Shown here one piece after another: positions 45,868-55,329 of a stretch of 64,000 nt of DNA. Source of the stretch: Halopseudomonas bauzanensis. GTDB taxonomy: Bacteria > Pseudomonadota > Gammaproteobacteria > Pseudomonadales > Pseudomonadaceae. The notes beneath the pieces were generated by a model. It was not told the origin of the DNA, did not search any database, and worked only from the letters and a program-made list of their open reading frames with translations. Position numbers and translations under genes: made by a program. Position 1 is the stretch's first letter. Each line of letters opens with the position of its first letter. The stretch spans positions 248,001 to 312,000 of the forward strand of contig NZ_FOUA01000002.1 of NCBI RefSeq assembly GCF_900114735.1. Reading direction: 5' to 3'.

Positions 45868-48719
45868 GAAAGCGTTTCGCTGGGCTGGCTCGGGGTGTCC
45901 GCCTGAGACTGCTGCTGTTGCAGCAGCCGAGTGAAGGCATCGGTGGGCAGCGGTTTGCTGATCAGGTAACCCTGCACCTCATCACAGCCCTGGCTGCGTA
46001 GGAAGGCCAACTGGCTCTCCTGCTCCACACCTTCGGCCACCACGCTCATATGCATACTGTGGGCCATGGCGATAATAGCCCGGACGATGGCCGTATCGCC
46101 GGGCTGCTCGTCCAGTTCGCAGATAAAGGCCCGATCAATTTTCAGGCAGCGGATCGGGAAGCGCTTGAGGTAGGCCAGTGAGGAATAGCCGGTGCCGAAA
46201 TCATCCACCGCCAATTCCACCCCCAGCTGGCGCAGGGCCGCCAGGTTGTCTGCCACGCTATCGCTGTGTTCCAGCAACATGCTTTCGGTCAATTCGAGTT
46301 CCAGCAAGTGGCTGGGCAAACCGGTGTCCGTCAGGATGTCCGCAACCAGGGCGGCGAAGTGCGGCTGGCGTAGTTGCTGCACCGATAGATTCACCGCCAC
46401 CCGCACGGCCAGGGAGCCTGTATGCAACCACTGGCTGGCCTGGATACAGGCCCGGCGCAGTACCTTTTCGCCTAGTGGCAAGATCAATCCGGTTTCTTCG
46501 GCGATGGCGATGAACTCGCCGGGCAGCAGCATGCCGCGAGTGGGGTGCTGCCAGCGCACCAGCGCTTCGGCACTGTTGATACTGTTGGAAGCCAGATGCA
46601 GCTTGGGCTGGTAGTGCACCTGCAGCTGATCATCGGTCAACGCCTTGCGCAGGTCGTTTTCCAGATGCAGACGGTCGGTGCTGCGTGTTGGCAACTGTGC
46701 TGAATAGAACTGGAAACCATTGCCGCCAAGATGCTTGGCATGTTGCATCGCCTGATTGGCCTGGTTGATCAGCTGCAGGCTGTTGCGCGCCTCGCCAGGG
46801 AACAGGCTGATGCCAATGGAAGCGGAAATGATCAGGTCGTTGTCACCGAGCCGGATCGGCTCGCCGAGTATCTGCAGCAACCGGCTCGCCAACTGCTCCA
46901 GGGCACTGCCAGGCATATCCTGCTGCACGACGACGAACTCATCGGCTGACAATCGCGCCAGAATGAGGGCATCGGACAGGGTCGCGCTCAGCCGGTCGGC
47001 CACCTGCCGCAACAGGGCGTCGGCCTGCGCATGGCCCAGGGTCTCATTGATGTTTTTGAAACGATCCAGGTCGATATGCAGCAGCGCCAGGCCTGTGCCA
47101 TGAGCACGGGCCTGACCGGTGGCCTCTGCCAGGGTCCGGGTGAACAGGCCGCGATTGGCCAGTTGGGTCAATGAATCATGGTTGGCCAGATAGCGCAGTT
47201 GTTCCTCGGTCTGGCGGTTAATGGTGCGGTCGGCGAAGAAGCCGACATAGTGGGTGATATCGCCAGCGCCGTTGCGTACCACGGTCAGTTGTAACCACTG
47301 CAGATAGCGTTCACCGCTGCGTCGCTGTTCTTGCACCTCGCCTTCCCAACGATCATGGCTGAGCAAGGTTGTGCGCATGCGCGCATAGGTGGCCAGCGTG
47401 TCAGGATTGGTGCTGGCGGAGGTGAGAGCCTTGCCGACCACGTCATTCGCGGCGTAACCGGTGATTACACTGAAGGCCTGATTCACCGCCAGGATGCGGC
47501 GCTGTGGGTCAAGTACGAAAATCCCATCCGACGTGGCCTCGAACACAGTGGCGGCCAAGCGCTCCTGCTCATGGTGCTGCCGGCGCGAGGTGATGTCGCG
47601 GCGGGTGCCGATCATGCGCAATGCGCGCCGGGCACTGTCGCGCTCGACGGCGCGGCCGTTATCCTCGACCCAGACCCAATGGCCAGCCTGGTGTTTCACC
47701 CGGTATTCCACGCAATAGGGTGTGGCGTGCTTGAAATGGGCAATCAACGCAGCGCGTACGCGCTCCACATCCTCTGGATGTACCCGCGGCTTGAGCCCGC
47801 CCTGCATGGTGAGGCGGGTATCCGGCAGGCCAAAGATTTCCTGCAGGTGGGAGTGGTGAACCTCATCGGTGCGCAGATCCCAGTCCCATAATCCCAGGGC
47901 GCTGGCCTCCAGTGCCATGCTCAGTCGCGCCTGGGTCTGCTGCAGCTCAGTGGTGCGTTGGGCGACGCGATGCTCCAGTGCGTCATGGCTGTTACGCAAT
48001 TGCTGTTCGGCCTGGCGGCGATGCTGGATTTCGCCGGTCAGCTGGATGTTCAGCGCTTCGGCCTGTTGGTGGGCCTCATTCAGTCGGTGCAGCAGCGCCT
48101 CGTTATGGATGTCGCTTTGCAGGGAGCGCCTGGCCGAGCGATTGATGAACGCCGCTGCCAGCAACATGCAACAAAACAATGTAGTTCCCATCAGACCCCA
48201 ATACGGGCTGGTGGGGTCGTCCTGCAGCAGAAGGAACAGGGTCGGCGGCAGCCAACTGGGCAGGGCGAAGCTGAAAAAGGCACTGAAGCGGTGCGCGTAG
48301 ATGATGCTGACGCAGAGGATCACGCCGGTGGTCACGGCGTAGGCTGCTGATTGCACGGCGAAGGTATCCACCGGCACCAGCAAGATATGCACCAGGCCCA
48401 TGGCCAGCCCGGAGAAGGCATTGCCGAGATAGAACAACGCGGACCAGCGCGGGCGCAGGCGTTGCTCTGGCGAGCTGTGCCGGTAACAGCGCGCCACGCG
48501 AATTCGCAGCAGCGTCAGCATGCAGATCACCATCAGCCAGCCGAGCACCAGCGGCTGCGATCCATCCTGCCAGATCAATAGGCTGACAGCGCAGGCGGCC
48601 AGCATGACCAGCCATTGCGGCAGCCGGGCGCATTCGAACAAAAGATCAAGCTGGCGCAACTGTTGGCGAACAGCCGCCGTACTGAGGTCCTTTTCACTAC
48701 CGGTCATGCTGGGGCGCAT
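45864..48719 (-). CDS. PAS-GGDEF-EAL cyclic-di-GMP protein, degenerate GGDEF
   Basis: A 951-residue membrane protein with about five N-terminal helices (30-190), a coiled coil, two PAS domains (about 270-385 and 395-510), GGDEF (515-675) and EAL (690-940). The GGDEF signature reads S-A-D-E-F (near 591), so cyclase activity is probably lost. The EAL signature E-A-L-V-R-W (near 717) and D-D-F-G-T-G-Y-S-S-L (near 839) are intact, so phosphodiesterase activity is likely. ATG 48719 is used; ATG 48707 is also possible. It overlaps the zwf end. Confidence 0.9.
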   Translation of the reverse strand: MRPSMTGSEKDLSTAAVRQQLRQLDLLFECARLPQWLVMLAACAVSLLIWQDGSQPLVLGWLMVICMLTLLRIRVARCYRHSSPEQRLRPRWSALFYLGNAFSGLAMGLVHILLVPVDTFAVQSAAYAVTTGVILCVSIIYAHRFSAFFSFALPSWLPPTLFLLLQDDPTSPYWGLMGTTLFCCMLLAAAFINRSARRSLQSDIHNEALLHRLNEAHQQAEALNIQLTGEIQHRRQAEQQLRNSHDALEHRVAQRTTELQQTQARLSMALEASALGLWDWDLRTDEVHHSHLQEIFGLPDTRLTMQGGLKPRVHPEDVERVRAALIAHFKHATPYCVEYRVKHQAGHWVWVEDNGRAVERDSARRALRMIGTRRDITSRRQHHEQERLAATVFEATSDGIFVLDPQRRILAVNQAFSVITGYAANDVVGKALTSASTNPDTLATYARMRTTLLSHDRWEGEVQEQRRSGERYLQWLQLTVVRNGAGDITHYVGFFADRTINRQTEEQLRYLANHDSLTQLANRGLFTRTLAEATGQARAHGTGLALLHIDLDRFKNINETLGHAQADALLRQVADRLSATLSDALILARLSADEFVVVQQDMPGSALEQLASRLLQILGEPIRLGDNDLIISASIGISLFPGEARNSLQLINQANQAMQHAKHLGGNGFQFYSAQLPTRSTDRLHLENDLRKALTDDQLQVHYQPKLHLASNSINSAEALVRWQHPTRGMLLPGEFIAIAEETGLILPLGEKVLRRACIQASQWLHTGSLAVRVAVNLSVQQLRQPHFAALVADILTDTGLPSHLLELELTESMLLEHSDSVADNLAALRQLGVELAVDDFGTGYSSLAYLKRFPIRCLKIDRAFICELDEQPGDTAIVRAIIAMAHSMHMSVVAEGVEQESQLAFLRSQGCDEVQGYLISKPLPTDAFTRLLQQQQSQADTPSQPSETLS

Positions 48720-48898
48720 CCACGGCGCCGGGTCGGGTCTACTGTCATGACGCTTCCATGTGACTGCAATCCATTTGGCAAACCATACACCAGCGTATCC
48801 CATTCGGCACAGACCCCTTTGAGACAATTCGGACGATTACCCAAATGGCTCCGGCAGTCTTCCTTCCGACCCCGGCGCCGGCACGGTAGAATGCTGCG

Positions 48899-51079
48899 AT
48901 GGATATCTCTCATTTGCTCAGTTCTCTCAACGACGCCCAGCGCCAGGCCGTTACCGCCGCCACTGGTCAACAACTGGTGCTGGCGGGTGCCGGTTCCGGC
49001 AAGACCCGTGTGCTGGTACACCGTATCGCCTGGCTGGTGGAGGTCGAAAAGGCCTCGCCCTGGAGCATTCTGTCGGTCACCTTCACCAACAAAGCCGCGG
49101 CCGAGATGCGCCAGCGTATCGAGCAACTGCTCGGCATATCGCCCCAGGGCATGTGGGTTGGCACCTTCCACGGACTGGCGCACCGCCTGCTGCGCGCCCA
49201 CTGGCGCGAGGCTGGGTTGGCCGAGCAGTTCCAGATTCTCGACAGCGATGACCAACTGCGGGTGGTCAAGCGGGTGGTCCGCGAGCTGGGGCTGGATGAG
49301 AACCAGTGGGCGCCACGCCAGGCGCAATGGTGGATCAACGGGCAGAAGGACGAAGGTTTGCGTCCGCAGCATATCCAGGCTGCTGGCGACCTGTTTCTGA
49401 CCACCATGCTGCGCATCTATACCGCTTATGAGCAGGCCTGCGCCCGCGCCGGCGTGGTGGATTTTGCCGAGTTGCTGCTGCGCTCACTGGAGCTGTGGCG
49501 CGACAACCAGGCGCTGCGCGAGCAGTACCAGGCGCGCTTCCGACACATGCTGGTGGATGAATTCCAGGACACCAACGCCGTGCAATATGCCTGGCTGCGG
49601 CTGATCGCCGGCAACAATCCGAGCCTGATGGTGGTGGGTGACGACGACCAGTCGATCTATGGCTGGCGTGGTGCGCGGATCGAGAACATCCAGCAGTTCC
49701 AGCAGGATTACCCGACCGCCGAGCTGATCCGCCTGGAGCAGAACTACCGCTCCACCGCCACCATCCTCAAGGCCGCCAACGCGCTGATCACCAACAACGC
49801 CGGACGCATGGGCAAGGAGCTGTGGACCGACGGCAACGACGGCGAGCCGATTTCCCTGTATGCCGGTTTCAACGAACAGGACGAAGCGCGGTTCATCGTC
49901 GACCGCATCAGCGAGGCCGTCAGCGAAGGCATGGCGCGCAGCGAGATCGCCATCCTGTACCGCTCCAACGCCCAGTCCCGGGTATTGGAAGAGGCCCTGC
50001 TGCGCGCTGCGATCCCCTATCGCATCTATGGCGGCCAGCGCTTCTTCGAGCGCGCCGAGATCAAGAACGCCATGGCCTACATGCGTCTGATTGCCAACCG
50101 CGGGGATGACGGTGCGTTGGAGCGCATCATCAATGTTCCCACCCGCGGCATCGGCGACAAGACCCTGGAAACCCTGCGCCAGCACGCCCGCCAGCAGGAT
50201 GTATCGCTATGGCAGGCCGGCTGTGACCTGCTCGACAACAAGGGCCTGCCGGGGCGCGCTGCCAACGCAGTGCAGACCTTCATGCAGCTGATCGAACAAC
50301 TGGCCGAACGCGTCGAAGGCGTGCCGCTGTACAGCATGGCCCAGCAGGTCATCGAACACAGCGGCCTGCTGGCCTTCCACGAAAAGGAAAAGGGCGAAAA
50401 GGCCCAGGCCCGGGTGGAAAACCTGGAAGAACTGGTCTCCGCCGCCCGCGCCTTCGAGAACGACATGGCCGACGAGGAAGAAGAGGGCGACACGCTGCTG
50501 GCCTTCCTCGCCCATGCCTCGCTGGAAGCTGGCGAAACCCAGGCCGATCGTTTCGAGGACAGCGTCCAGCTGATGACCCTGCACAGCGCCAAGGGCCTGG
50601 AATTCCCGCTGGTGTTCCTCGCTGGCGTGGAGGAGGGGTTGTTCCCGCACAAGATGAGCCTGGAAGAGCCGGGTCGGCTGGAAGAGGAACGCCGCCTGGC
50701 CTATGTGGGCATCACCCGGGCGATGCAGCAACTGATCATCACCTGGGCAGAAACCCGCCGGCTGTACGGCAGCGAAACCTTCAACAAGGTCTCGCGCTTC
50801 GTCCGTGAAGTCCCCGCCGAGCTGATCCGTGAAGTACGCTTGGGCAATACGGTCAGCCGACCTTTCGGCCCCGGCAAGGGCAAGGGCAGCATGTTCACCC
50901 AGGAAGCCTCCGAGAGCACCGGCTTCGCCCTGGGCCAGCGGGTCATGCACTCGCTATTCGGCGAAGGCGTGGTCCTCAACTACGAAGGACATGGCGCCCA
51001 AGCGCGCATTCAGGTGAATTTCGACGATGAAGGCAGCAAATGGCTGATGGTGGCCTATGCCAAGCTGGAGGCGATTTGA
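48899..51079 (+). CDS. uvrD: DNA helicase II UvrD
   Basis: A 726-residue superfamily 1A helicase. Walker A A-G-A-G-S-G-K-T (29-36), Walker B D-E-F-Q-D-T-N, D-D-D-Q-S-I-Y-G-W-R-G-A and Q-N-Y-R-S-T are visible, and L-M-T-L-H-S-A-K-G-L-E-F later. The C-terminus has the UvrD Tudor-like extension (H-S-L-F-G-E-G-V-V). It unwinds DNA in nucleotide excision and mismatch repair. The 180-nt leader shows no LexA box that I can recognise. Confidence 0.97.
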   Translation: MDISHLLSSLNDAQRQAVTAATGQQLVLAGAGSGKTRVLVHRIAWLVEVEKASPWSILSVTFTNKAAAEMRQRIEQLLGISPQGMWVGTFHGLAHRLLRAHWREAGLAEQFQILDSDDQLRVVKRVVRELGLDENQWAPRQAQWWINGQKDEGLRPQHIQAAGDLFLTTMLRIYTAYEQACARAGVVDFAELLLRSLELWRDNQALREQYQARFRHMLVDEFQDTNAVQYAWLRLIAGNNPSLMVVGDDDQSIYGWRGARIENIQQFQQDYPTAELIRLEQNYRSTATILKAANALITNNAGRMGKELWTDGNDGEPISLYAGFNEQDEARFIVDRISEAVSEGMARSEIAILYRSNAQSRVLEEALLRAAIPYRIYGGQRFFERAEIKNAMAYMRLIANRGDDGALERIINVPTRGIGDKTLETLRQHARQQDVSLWQAGCDLLDNKGLPGRAANAVQTFMQLIEQLAERVEGVPLYSMAQQVIEHSGLLAFHEKEKGEKAQARVENLEELVSAARAFENDMADEEEEGDTLLAFLAHASLEAGETQADRFEDSVQLMTLHSAKGLEFPLVFLAGVEEGLFPHKMSLEEPGRLEEERRLAYVGITRAMQQLIITWAETRRLYGSETFNKVSRFVREVPAELIREVRLGNTVSRPFGPGKGKGSMFTQEASESTGFALGQRVMHSLFGEGVVLNYEGHGAQARIQVNFDDEGSKWLMVAYAKLEAI

Positions 51080-51135
51080 ACGGACGCTGGTCCGCCTGAT
51101 GGCCCGTTGTAGTCTCGACCCCGGCTGACTCGCTC

Positions 51136-51960
51136 TTAGTCAGCTGGCGCCAATTCAGCGATCTGGCCGACCCTGCCCGCCAGCGCACCGGGAGTAATTC
51201 CCAACTGCTGGCGGAACGCCGCAATGAAGGCCGAGGTGGAATCGTAGCCGCAGGCGAGCGCCACGTCGGTCACGCTCTGGCCCTGATCCAGCAGCGGCAG
51301 GGCGTGCAACAGACGCAGGCGCTGATACCAGGCGCGAAAGCCGATGCCGGTCTCGCGCAGGAATATCCGCGACAGGGTCTTTTCCGATATACCCAACTCC
51401 CGGCTCCACTGCTGCAAGCTGACGCTATGCTCGGGGCTTTGATAGAGCTGCTCGCAGGGCGCCTGCAGCCGGGGATCGCCAGGCCAAGGCAGGAACAGGC
51501 CGGTGCGCGGGGCCACTCGCAGCTGATCGAGCAAGACATCCACTAAGCGAGCGTCCGCCCCATCGAGCGCATACTCGGCAGGCACCTGGCCGAAGGCGCT
51601 GATCAGCTCACGCAGCAGCGGAGTGATCTCCAATACCAGGCAGTGCTCTTCGGCCCAACCGACTACCTGCGGCTCCAGATACAGGCTGCGCATTTCGGTG
51701 CGCGGCGAACTGAGCACCGCATGTGGCATATCCGGCGGCACCAGGATCGCCCGCTGCGGCGGCGCGAGAAAGCGCCCGGTCTGGGTGTGCACCGAGAGCA
51801 CGCCTTGGGTGGCATAGGACAATTGCGCCCAGGGGTGGCTGTGCCAGTCCGTGGCAGCCGGCCGCGCCAGTGATTCGACCCGTGCATACAACGGCCGGGG
51901 CAGGTGGGGGAGCTTTGGTACCGGACGATGTACGGGACTGCTTTGTCCGTTTCTCGACAT
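51136..51960 (-). CDS. AraC-family regulator
   Basis: A 274-residue regulator with an N-terminal cupin-like sensing domain (H-S-H-P-W-A-Q-L-S-Y-A-T-Q-G-V) and a C-terminal pair of HTHs (residues about 170-265; L-G-I-S-E-K-T-L-S-R and A-C-G-Y-D-S-T-S-A-F-I-A-A-F). It is divergent from the SBF-type transporter at 52056 with 95 nt between, the usual arrangement for local control. Confidence 0.88.
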   Translation of the reverse strand: MSRNGQSSPVHRPVPKLPHLPRPLYARVESLARPAATDWHSHPWAQLSYATQGVLSVHTQTGRFLAPPQRAILVPPDMPHAVLSSPRTEMRSLYLEPQVVGWAEEHCLVLEITPLLRELISAFGQVPAEYALDGADARLVDVLLDQLRVAPRTGLFLPWPGDPRLQAPCEQLYQSPEHSVSLQQWSRELGISEKTLSRIFLRETGIGFRAWYQRLRLLHALPLLDQGQSVTDVALACGYDSTSAFIAAFRQQLGITPGALAGRVGQIAELAPAD

Positions 51961-52055
51961 TGATGGCCCTGATTGCGTTAGTCAGAAAGTCTGCCCGACA
52001 GTAGACTCATGCGTTCATCAGTGCAAGCCGTTCCGTTGCCCAGGAGATCGACGCC

Positions 52056-53048
52056 ATGGCCCGTCCTCGTTTCATGCCCGACAACTTCACCCTCTGCCTG
52101 ATCGCCGTAATGGCCGTGGCCAGCCTGCTGCCGGTACGTGACCACGTGGCCGTCGTATTTGGCTGGGTGACCAACCTGGCCATCGCCCTGCTGTTCTTCA
52201 TGCATGGCGCCAAGTTGTCGCGTGAGGCCATCTGGGCCGGCGCCACCCATTGGCGCCTGCATCTGGTGGTGTTTGGCTGCACCTTTGTGCTGTTCCCGCT
52301 GCTTGGCCTGGCGCTCAAGCCGGTGCTGGCGCCAATGATGGGCCATGAACTGTATCTCGGCATGCTGTTTCTCTGCGCGCTGCCGGCAACCGTGCAGTCT
52401 GCCATCGCTTTCACCTCGCTGGCGCGGGGCAACGTCGCGGCGGCAGTGTGCAGCGCTGCGACGTCCAGCCTGCTGGGCATCTTCGTCACGCCGCTGCTGG
52501 TCATGCTGCTGATGGGGGCTGAGGCTGGCAGTGGCGATACGCTGGGAGCAATCGGGCAGATTACCGTGCAGTTGCTGCTACCCTTCATCGCTGGCCAGAT
52601 TGCCCGCCGCTGGATCGGTCAGTGGATCGAACAGAACAAGATCTGGCTGAAGAACGTGGACCAGGGCTCCATCCTGCTGGTGGTCTATGGCGCCTTCAGC
52701 GCAGCGGTAGTGGAGGGCTTGTGGCACAGCATCCCGCTGCTGCAACTGGGCGGGCTGGTGCTGGCCTGCTGTATCTTGCTGGCTCTGGTTCTGGTACTGG
52801 TTGAGCAGTTGGCCCGGCGCATGGGCTTCAATACCGAGGATCGCATTACCATCCTGTTCGCCGGCTCGAAAAAGAGCCTGGCCACCGGGGTGCCCATGGC
52901 CCAGGTATTGTTCGCCGGCGGGAGTATGGGCGCGATGATCCTGCCGCTGATGATCTTTCACCAGATCCAGCTGATGGTCTGCGCGGTGCTGGCCGAGCGG
53001 TATGCGCGTCGCCCGGAGGAGCCTGAGGTGGCGGTGGAAAGTACATGA
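52056..53048 (+). CDS. SBF/bile-acid:sodium symporter-like transporter (YfeH type)
   Basis: A 330-residue membrane protein with about ten helices in the SBF-like (BASS, YfeH) family. Signs are the early H-G-A-K-L-S-R-E-A-I segment, C-A-L-P-A-T-V-Q-S-A-I-A-F-T-S and F-A-G-S-K-K-S-L-A-T-G-V-P. Substrate is unknown; bile acid is only the family label. It is adjacent to a divergent AraC regulator. Confidence 0.85.
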   Translation: MARPRFMPDNFTLCLIAVMAVASLLPVRDHVAVVFGWVTNLAIALLFFMHGAKLSREAIWAGATHWRLHLVVFGCTFVLFPLLGLALKPVLAPMMGHELYLGMLFLCALPATVQSAIAFTSLARGNVAAAVCSAATSSLLGIFVTPLLVMLLMGAEAGSGDTLGAIGQITVQLLLPFIAGQIARRWIGQWIEQNKIWLKNVDQGSILLVVYGAFSAAVVEGLWHSIPLLQLGGLVLACCILLALVLVLVEQLARRMGFNTEDRITILFAGSKKSLATGVPMAQVLFAGGSMGAMILPLMIFHQIQLMVCAVLAERYARRPEEPEVAVEST

Positions 53049-53167
53049 GGGCGTTCATGACGCCCTATGATTCCTGAACTGGTGAGTCATCTTCCGTACT
53101 CGACAATTTGCCTATCGAATGGCTGGTACACTCTAGTGTTCCGTTAAGCCGGCTCGAGGGCCATGAA

Positions 53168-53875
53168 TTGATAAAGGCGAGTACTGAACTCCATCAACTC
53201 GATAGATCATTGGTCTGGTCGGGCTTCAAGCAACTGGCGCCGATTTCTCTGTTCGTTATTGTTTTCGGCGCTGCTTTCGGTCTGGCTGCGGCGCAGGTCG
53301 GGTTGAGTGAGTCGACCATCATGGGCATGAGCACGCTGGTATTTGCCGGCGCCTCGCAGTTTGCGGTGTTGGATCTGTGGGGCGCGGAGATGCCGCTGTT
53401 CACCATGATGCTCACGGTATTCGCTATCAACGCCCGGCACCTGCTGATGGGAGCCACCTTATATCCCTGATTGCGCCAACTGCCAGCGCCGCAGCGCTAT
53501 GGCGTGATGTTGACTGCATCCTATGCCAACTGGGCCATGTCCATGCAGGCGTTCAATCGCGGCCAGCCGGGGTTGGGAGTGTTGTTGGGTGGTGGCCTGG
53601 CGCTTTGGTCGTTCTGGATAGTCGGCACCTGGCTTGGCATTCATTTCGGCAACGCGATCAGTGATCCGGCGAGCCTGGGGCTGGATATGGTCATGGGCTG
53701 CTTCCTGCTGGCAATGGTGGTGGGCGGCGAAAGGAACCTGCGGATGCTGGTCATCTGGAGCATCGCTGCCATCGCTTCACTGTTGGCGTATTGGTATCTG
53801 CCGGAAAACAGCCATGTTGTGGTGGGCGCGCTGGCGGGAGGTTTGGCAGGAATGATCCGTGGGGGCGGGAAATGA
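53168..53875 (+). pseudogene. azlC: azlC with in-frame TGA stop
   Basis: The two halves lie in one frame: the first ends at a TGA (53468-53470) right after N-A-R-H-L-L-M-G-A-T-L-Y-P, and the second continues L-R-Q-L-P at once. Together they match a full AzlC, the large subunit of the AzlCD branched-chain amino acid exporter. A Trp at this point (P-W-L-R) is usual in my recollection, so TGG to TGA is the simplest explanation. The likely start is TTG 53168 with GAGGG at seven bases. AzlD is intact and coupled by a 4-nt overlap. Confidence 0.8.
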
Positions 53876-54183
53876 TCACCGTCAGCACGACAGGCAGCGG
53901 GGCAATGGTCATTGTTGTGGTCATGGCCGTGGTGACACTGGCAACCCGCTGGGGTGGGGTGTATGTGATGTCCTTCGTGCCTATCAGTGACCGGGTGACG
54001 CGGTTCATTGAGGCCATGTCTGGATCGGTACTGGTGGCACTGCTCGCGCCCATGGCGGTCAGCGGGGACAATGGTGCCCGGCTGGCGTTGCTGACCACCG
54101 CAACCCTGATGCTGTTGTTCCGGAAACCCTTGCCAGCCATCGCTGCCGGCATAGTGGCAGCGGCGTTGGTCAGGTATTTATAG
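53872..54183 (+). CDS. azlD: AzlD-family branched-chain amino acid export subunit
   Basis: A 103-residue membrane protein with four short hydrophobic segments, V-V-T-L-A-T-R-W-G-G-V near the start and a L-F-R-K-P-L-P-A segment near the end, typical of the small AzlD subunit. Its ATG overlaps the azlC end by four bases (ATGA), so it depends on azlC translation for coupling. If azlC is dead, this gene may be partly orphaned or poorly translated. Confidence 0.87.
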   Translation: MITVSTTGSGAMVIVVVMAVVTLATRWGGVYVMSFVPISDRVTRFIEAMSGSVLVALLAPMAVSGDNGARLALLTTATLMLLFRKPLPAIAAGIVAAALVRYL

Positions 54184-54227
54184 GTATCTGCCACCAATAA
54201 ACTCTTTCAAATCAGTGAGATAAAACC

Positions 54228-54896
54228 ATGGCTTTCAATTTCACGCAGCTGCAGCAAGCCTGCCAGAGCGAGTGGGATGCCTACCTCCAGCATGACTTCG
54301 TGCGGCAATTGGGTGACGGCACGCTGGCGGCGGGTGCGTTTCGGCATTACCTGAAACAGGATTATCTATTCCTTATCCAGTTCGCCCGCGCCTTCGCGCT
54401 GGCCGCCTACAAGAGCCCGACGCTGGAGGATCTGCGTCAGGCCAAGGCCGGGCTGGAAGCGATTGTGGATCTGGAACTGGGTCTGCACATCCAGTACTGC
54501 CGCGAATGGGGCATCTCGGAACAGGAGCTGCAGGCCCTGCCCGAAGCCCGCGCCACCATGGCCTACACCCGCTACGTGCTGGATACCGGTAACCGCGGTG
54601 ACTTGCTCGACCTGCACGTGGCGCTGGCTCCCTGTCTGGTGGGCTACGGTCAGATCGCCCAGTGGCTGAACAGCCGCAGCGAAACCCTGCGCGGCGAGCA
54701 GAACCCCTACGACGCCTGGATCGCCATGTACGAAAGCGACGAATTCCAGAGCGCCACCGCAGCGGAAATCGACTGGCTGAACCGCGAGCTGGCCGACGTC
54801 TCGCCGCGTCGTTTCGAACAACTGGTGCGCATCTTCAGCGACGCCACTCGCCTGGAAATCGACTTCTGGGACATGGGGCTGAATCAGCGCATGTAA
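54228..54896 (+). CDS. tenA: TenA family aminopyrimidine aminohydrolase (thiaminase II)
   Basis: A 222-residue helical enzyme salvaging thiamin degradation products by hydrolysing aminomethyl-pyrimidine. Catalytic context is visible: A-L-A-P-C-L-V-G-Y (nucleophile Cys), E-L-G-L-H-I-Q-Y near residue 80 and F-W-D-M-G at the C-terminus. No thiamin riboswitch is evident upstream. It stands alone, following azlD by 44 nt. Confidence 0.9.
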   Translation: MAFNFTQLQQACQSEWDAYLQHDFVRQLGDGTLAAGAFRHYLKQDYLFLIQFARAFALAAYKSPTLEDLRQAKAGLEAIVDLELGLHIQYCREWGISEQELQALPEARATMAYTRYVLDTGNRGDLLDLHVALAPCLVGYGQIAQWLNSRSETLRGEQNPYDAWIAMYESDEFQSATAAEIDWLNRELADVSPRRFEQLVRIFSDATRLEIDFWDMGLNQRM

Positions 54897-55029
54897 GCTG
54901 GTTGGAGTATTCGCTTGCTCAGTAGAGCAAAGCCTGCTCACGGACCAAAGTTTGTAAGATTCCATCCTTTGCCTGTGGCAAGGCTGTCGTTAATGTTGCT
55001 TCTCATCCACTGAAGCAGCCGGAGCAGGC

Positions 55030-55329
55030 ATGAGCAACAACGTAGTATTTGTAACCGGGAAAGAGATGTATCACTTTGCGCAGCTACGAGAGGAGGTGGG
55101 TGACCTGCCTCTGATTGGCATGTTGGCCGAGCGGCAGATGCGTATCAATCACTGTTCCGCGACCTCGGCGGTCAGGGCGGCAGCCGATCAATTCGAGCTG
55201 CTCGATGAGTTGCAGGCGGGCAAAGCGGTCTTCTCCCAGATGCGATCAGCGCAGGGACTCGGGCGGATAAAAGCGGTGCAAAATTTAGTTGCTACTGATC
55301 TTTCGCAGGTCGGTTCGAATGAACACTAG
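55030..55329 (+). CDS. Unknown small protein, first gene of orphan unit
   Basis: A 99-residue protein that I do not recognise. It begins M-S-N-N-V-V-F-V-T-G-K-E-M-Y-H-F-A, with no signal peptide or membrane helix; the centre is helical and charged (A-A-D-Q-F-E-L-L-D-E-L). Its end overlaps the start of the 510-residue gene by 11 bases, so they are probably co-translated. The surrounding DNA is visibly AT-richer than its neighbours. Confidence 0.65.
   Translation: MSNNVVFVTGKEMYHFAQLREEVGDLPLIGMLAERQMRINHCSATSAVRAAADQFELLDELQAGKAVFSQMRSAQGLGRIKAVQNLVATDLSQVGSNEH

Noticed and set aside
53468-53470. TGA in azlC as a selenocysteine or programmed readthrough codon
   Set aside because: No SECIS-like hairpin or selenoprotein context; AzlC is not a known selenoprotein. 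A nonsense mutation is simpler.
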